Below, piece by piece: positions 59,878 through 64,000 of a DNA stretch of 64,000 nucleotides. Within the stretch, counting starts at the first letter, position 1. Each line of letters opens with the position of its first letter. The translations under genes and the position numbers were made by a program. This DNA comes from Syngnathus acus (Eukaryota; Chordata; Actinopteri; Syngnathiformes; Syngnathidae), in NCBI RefSeq assembly GCF_901709675.1, contig NC_051095.1, forward strand, positions 7,281,956 to 7,345,955, in the 5' to 3' direction. The notes beneath the pieces were generated by a model. It had not been told where the DNA came from, ran no database searches, and saw nothing but the letters and a program-made list of their open reading frames with translations.

Positions 59878-59943
59878 ATGATCATCTGTACGAATAAAAT
59901 GGAGTACCCGCTCAGAAGCCAGTACCAGAGAGTCCAGAAACAG
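59878..59943 (+). CDS. Candidate first coding exon of an unrecognised gene
   Basis: Directly downstream of the CCAAT array, ATG at 59,878 (or the in-frame ATG at 59,899) opens a frame reading MEYPLRSQYQRVQKQ up to a good donor, AACAG|gtaggc. An in-phase candidate second exon lies at 60,600-60,836. I do not recognise the peptide. It might be the start of a gene continuing to the right, a lncRNA, or chance. Confidence 0.3.
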
Positions 59944-60029
59944 GTAGGCGAAGGCGGCTAAGTTACGGGAGCACTTAACGGCTAAACAGCAGAGCGGGCA
60001 CTCCATGCATTTTGCTCAAGGTCCAAAAA

Positions 60030-60599
60030 AAAAAAAAAAAAAAACCTCTTACATTTGATATCTACTTTTGTTTTATTGCACCACCGAATTTTGTTAACTC
60101 GCTTTCAGTCTGGTAACTTTGGCGTAACGTAGTACTAATATCGTAAAAATGTATATACCATTCATCTTTTAAAAACTTTATTTTGGGTTATATCCATATC
60201 ACGTTAGATTCTTTGACTTGTAGCCATCGTGAAAGAACTTTGTGAATGGTTCCTTTTCCGTTTAAAGGTACTTTCTCGTCACTCTTAATACATGTCACGT
60301 TTATGTGACTTAATTGTATACATTTAAGTTATGACCATAGTTTATACACGAATCATGACATATGTGTGGCAAAAGCGCACCACTGGGCTGTGTTGAAATG
60401 GATGAGTTACAAGCTTCACTGGAGGTGGGGGATGACGTCAACCCGAGAAGATTTTGGAAGGAAAAGTGTCAAGTGAAGGAAGACGTGCAGTGCAGGGGCA
60501 GCCTCAGCAAAACTGTGACAGTTTTGCATTTTCATCCAAATTGATTGATGCTCTGCGCCATTCTTTTTGTGTGTGTGTTATGTAGTGATGTTTTTGCAG
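60030..60599. other. Possible intron of the unrecognised gene
   Basis: AT-rich with a poly-A run (60,026-60,045). The frame 60,362-60,544 has no clear acceptor and no domain. Confidence 0.2.
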
Positions 60600-60836
60600 C
60601 TCAACAAGGACTGCCAATCAAAGTTGTTTTTCTCCTGTGCCACTGCTATTCGCTTTGCAACCTATAAGGGGGCGCTGTCTCTAGTCCAGAAAAGAGGAGA
60701 GACGTGTTTGCTGCAGTTAGAAAGCAAAAAAAGGCAGGAGGAATGCGAGAGCAGTGAAGGATTTGCTGGAGAAAGGGCTCTCGTCATCACCAACAAACAT
60801 TTTTATGCACCAAAGGCGAATACAATTCGATCCTAA
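60600..60836 (+). CDS. Candidate second exon, unrecognised
   Basis: A reasonable acceptor, agtgatgtttttgcag, precedes an open frame of 78 codons beginning LNKDCQSKLFFSCATAIRFA and ending at TAA... as part of tcctaaagcc. It is in phase with the donor at 59,944. It contains Cys- and Lys/Glu-rich stretches but no domain I know. Very tentative. Confidence 0.2.
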   Translation, partial: LNKDCQSKLFFSCATAIRFATYKGALSLVQKRGETCLLQLESKKRQEECESSEGFAGERALVITNKHFYAPKANTIRS

Positions 60837-61035
60837 AGCCAATCTAAAAAAGAACTGTGAAATTGCAAGATTTTCTTCTTCATCCTGCAGCACAGTTTTG
60901 TTTGTCTTGCTCCTCTTCACATATCTTTCTTCTTCTGCGGGGAGCGTCTCAACATGTATTCAATATCCCTCATCCAAAGTAAGATCCATGCGCGAGTACA
61001 CTTTATTGGTACTGGTAAGACCCTCAACCCCACTC

Positions 61036-61036
<1 letters not shown>

Positions 61037-61112
<76 letters not shown>
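61037..61112. repeat. (AC)n microsatellite
   Basis: About 38 AC units, uninterrupted; the poly-Thr/His and Cys/Val frames across it are artefacts. Confidence 0.98.
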
Positions 61113-61114
<2 letters not shown>

Positions 61115-61660
61115 TTACTAGTGAGAAATCCTTGTCACTAGTAATGACTAGTGACTGAATCTTACTAGAAAAACAATTTCTGCTATATTGTTTGACCTTT
61201 CTGCACACTTAGCATCACACATGCTCACTAGTTTGGCCTCGAGTGGAGCACCGTTGTTGAGTTGCATTTTAGTAAGCCAAAAGTAACATCAGTAGTGGGG
61301 AAAAAAATGACACAGCACCTTAGTCATTTAGTAAGTAGTATCATGCAATTGTCTACTCATGCGGTTTTTGCCTCACAAGTAACATGACTGATGGATGGAT
61401 GGCACATACTCAAATGGCTTCATGGAGAAGAGACTAGGAGCTAGTTTTGGGCCCAATATTGTTTCCAGCAGAGTAGTTTACCAGCTAACTGTGTACTAGT
61501 AGGCCAGAAGTGGCACTATTTGTGAAAATAAAAATGTGACCTGGGAGAAATACTGTCCTGAAATGGCTTCTGATAGTGAGAAAAAAAAAGATTGTACAAG
61601 TGCCTGTAGCTTATGCTGGATGTCAAGGAGACTGAATAAATGCTCAAATGGCTTCATGGA
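61113..61660. repeat. ACTAGTA-family repeat copy
   Basis: The words ttactagtgagaaat, tcactagtaatgactag, tgtactagtaggccag and twin phrases ctcaaatggcttcatggaga (61,411) and ctcaaatggcttcatggaaa (61,642) show internal duplication. They also show relatedness to the blocks at 46,080 and 53,340. Confidence 0.6.
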
Positions 61661-63404
61661 AAGGCCAAGCCCATTTTTTATAATGAATGAAGTTCATGTT
61701 TATAGGCTTCATGAAAGGTTTTTCTCTTCACCCCGCTGTAGTATTGTCTTCTCCTTATTTCTTCTTTCCCTTTTTCTCCTCCCCCTCTTCGTCGGCATCC
61801 TGCGGCTTCTTTGGCTGGTTTTGTGCCGCGGCCGATCTCAGTTCGGATTGCACGGCCAAAAGCAGCCCATGTGTTTCCGGATGAATTTATGCCAGGCCCG
61901 CCGCGTGATTGGGACGCAATCGGCATGCGGATTAAATGTCCTGCTACTGTGACCCACAAACACACACACGCACGTCTCAAGATGTCACATGTACCCCCCG
62001 AGAAGCCATTTTGTTTTCCGTCTTTCTGTGTTGATCGCTACCGCCATATTCCTGGTCTTTGTCTCCTTTGACTTTGATTCCCGTTGGTGTTTTTCACATC
62101 TTCCCGCCTGGCGGCTGGAAGAAACAAAACCACCTCGCCACTCTTCCTCTGGTTTTGGCTGCCGAATGATGGCCATCTTTTTTTTTCTTTTATAAATTGT
62201 TTTTCACAGCAATCCTTCAAAATCTGTGCTCTATCAGATTGGCATTTACTTTAAGGGGGTTCTTCTCATTTGATGGCACTGAGGCTGCTCCTTTTGGCCT
62301 ACATTCCTGTCATCACAAGATCAAGTCAATTCATCAATAAGATAATTAACCAATGAATCCATTTAGAATGAATTATTAGTTCCATCCTTGGTTGTGGTTT
62401 TTCTGTGTTGCTGTCGCATTTGTATGCACAAAAGCCTTGGCGGTCATGCCCTCCTCCTTCTCAATGTTTACTGCACAGAACAAAATGTGCTTTGTAATAG
62501 CTCCCATCGTCTCCTAAATGGTGATTTATTTTTTTTAGCGCTATCCACCCACATGCAACAGGTTTTTTTTTTTCCCGCTCTCCTTTTTCATGCGGGTGTG
62601 TGGTTTCCCCTTCATTTTTTTTTTCCACCTGCGTGCACAGTAAGGTGTGTGTCGGCAACTTTACTTGTTTGTTGTCAGCCAATAGCAATGAAGTGAATTA
62701 CTTTATCCTTTGCGTGTCTGACTGGACCAAAATAAGACTGTAATGGAGAGATGATGTAATCATGACATTAGAATATAATTTTACACTCATAACACCAAAT
62801 GTGTTTATTAAAACACTTTTTTCAGTATCATCGGTGCTTGTTCTTGAAGACATGGAAAAAAAATCACTTTGAGGAAATGAAAGAAAGACTCACAAACAAG
62901 AAGCGAAGACTGCTCGCCTCAAACTGTTTTTTGTTGTTCCCGCTTAAAGTTTACTTTAAAAATGGCATATAAAACAATAATATTCATTGCAAGTATCATA
63001 CTCCCTGAATTTACAATTCAGCAGTAAGAGGAACACTATTTTACCTGTCATATATTGTCAATAAAAGATATCTTGGACTTTCGCTTTCACATAAAGGGAA
63101 ATTTTTGCCAGTCAGCTGTGGCTCTGCTTCCCCTTAGACGCACTTTACTTGCGAAAAGACATCATACATTTCCTCATTGTTTCCCCACCAAGACAGTCAT
63201 GATGGCAAAACACATTTTCCAAGTCAGCATAAAAATGCACTTTTTTTTTCTGTATCATACCATGGGTATGGAATAAAATGCACACGTATATGCAACCTTA
63301 CGCAACACAGTCATACAAGCAGGATTAAGTCTAAATCAAAAGTTTTAAGGTTAATTTACGGCTAATTCCATTTTATATGCCGTTTCGTTGCTTTTGTTAT
63401 TTTT
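61661..63404. other. Intergenic DNA, pyrimidine-rich patches
   Basis: No gene is supported. The stretch 61,730-62,200 is more GC- and CpG-rich with a pyrimidine-rich run, and 62,560-62,640 is T-rich. The frames here overlap on both strands and lack domains. Confidence 0.4.
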
Positions 63405-63618
63405 TATTATTGGTTATTGGTCTGTTTTTATTCATCGCTCATTTTATTTTATTTATTATTTATTATTTATGGTTTGTGCCTTCTTGTTTTTGTTTTGTGT
63501 CTCCTACTTGTATGTCTCGTCACCGTGGGATGGAGGAAACGGAATTTCGGTTTCTTTGTGTGTCTTGACGTATGAAGGGATTGACAATAAAGCTGACTTT
63601 GACTTTGACTTTGACTTT
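63405..63618 (+). mobile_element. Non-LTR retrotransposon 3'UTR and CTTTGA tail
   Basis: An AT-rich 3'UTR with tcgtcaccgtgggatgg, then tttctttgtgtgtcttgacg and ttgacaataaagctgac with tandem ctttga units. It aligns with 22,157-22,250 at the word level, so it belongs to the same family as the 21,655-22,252 copy. The coding region is absent. Confidence 0.85.
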
Positions 63619-64000
63619 TGTGTACTTTCTCATAGTCCACTTGGATCTCATCCAATGATTTGCATCTGAGAGCTAACAGCCAATCAGAATGAGCCATTGT
63701 CACTGACAGACAATATCGTTTGCAGACTGGGATTAATGGCAAAATGACAGCAAAACTTTTAATTCTTGACAATTCTAAACGCTGCATTTTGCTTGGATTT
63801 GTTCCTGCTTGTATTGCGCGTGTGCGTGTCTGTGCGTGCATGTGTGACTTGTTGAATTGTCAGTCAGATCAATTGTCTATTTGTTGGTATCGAAATCCAA
63901 TTGGCAGGAAAGTCGAGGATTTTTTCTTTTCTTAGATGTGTGAATCCCCATTCATGTTACGTGTTAAGAAATGTAATGACGTGAAAATGGCAGGAAAGGC
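63619..64000. other. Intergenic DNA to the window edge
   Basis: No exon, RNA gene or repeat boundary is recognised. Confidence 0.4.

Noticed and set aside
60362-60544. 60-codon frame between the candidate exons
   Set aside because: No convincing splice acceptor or domain, and the frame does not link to the neighbouring candidate exons.

Overview
This window is vertebrate nuclear DNA, almost certainly from a teleost fish. It has intron-containing genes with GT-AG splice sites, long AT-rich intergenic stretches, many microsatellites, and fish-typical repeat remnants: hAT elements with 8-bp target duplications, non-LTR retrotransposon tails ending in CTTTGA repeats, and TIR-bearing MITEs. No CRISPR array, operon, rRNA or tRNA gene was seen.

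Layout: positions 1 to about 28,600 hold no gene I can support. This half is a desert of degenerate tandem and dispersed repeats, three non-LTR retrotransposon remnants and a cluster of nested DNA transposons (25,976-26,976), with scattered GC-richer islands that could be conserved noncoding elements. Four protein-coding genes follow. (1) atox1, minus strand, 28,666-30,205, encodes a complete 68-residue copper chaperone in three coding exons. (2) A muscleblind-like splicing factor, best called mbnl3, plus strand, 34,927-42,363 or 42,509, has four CCCH zinc fingers, a probable spliced 5'UTR and possibly a long 3'UTR reaching about 47,270. (3) rap2c, plus strand, 49,085-50,338, is a complete 183-residue Ras-family GTPase in two coding exons with a CpG-rich promoter. 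(4) alg13, plus strand, 54,034-56,420, is a complete short-form (164-residue) UDP-GlcNAc transferase catalytic subunit in four exons. From 56,421 to the end the only gene-like signal is a CCAAT-box array (59,280-59,670) ahead of a possible first exon.

The genes do not form one pathway. As I recall it, the tandem order mbnl3 then rap2c in the same orientation matches the MBNL3-RAP2C pair on human Xq26, one of three MBNL-RAP2 paralogous pairs. This supports orthology, although several peptide stretches of the muscleblind gene also resemble MBNL2.

The most noteworthy observations are: a 101-nt mbnl3 exon whose inclusion puts a TAG stop at the first codon of the next exon while skipping it opens a different 49-residue C-terminus; a GC-AG intron in alg13; a dispersed ACTAGTA-rich repeat family confined to the right half of the window; nested hAT/MITE insertions with clean target duplications; a fold-back element in mbnl3 intron 1; and a roughly 52-bp periodic CCAAT array. 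I did not find a convincing new biological system.
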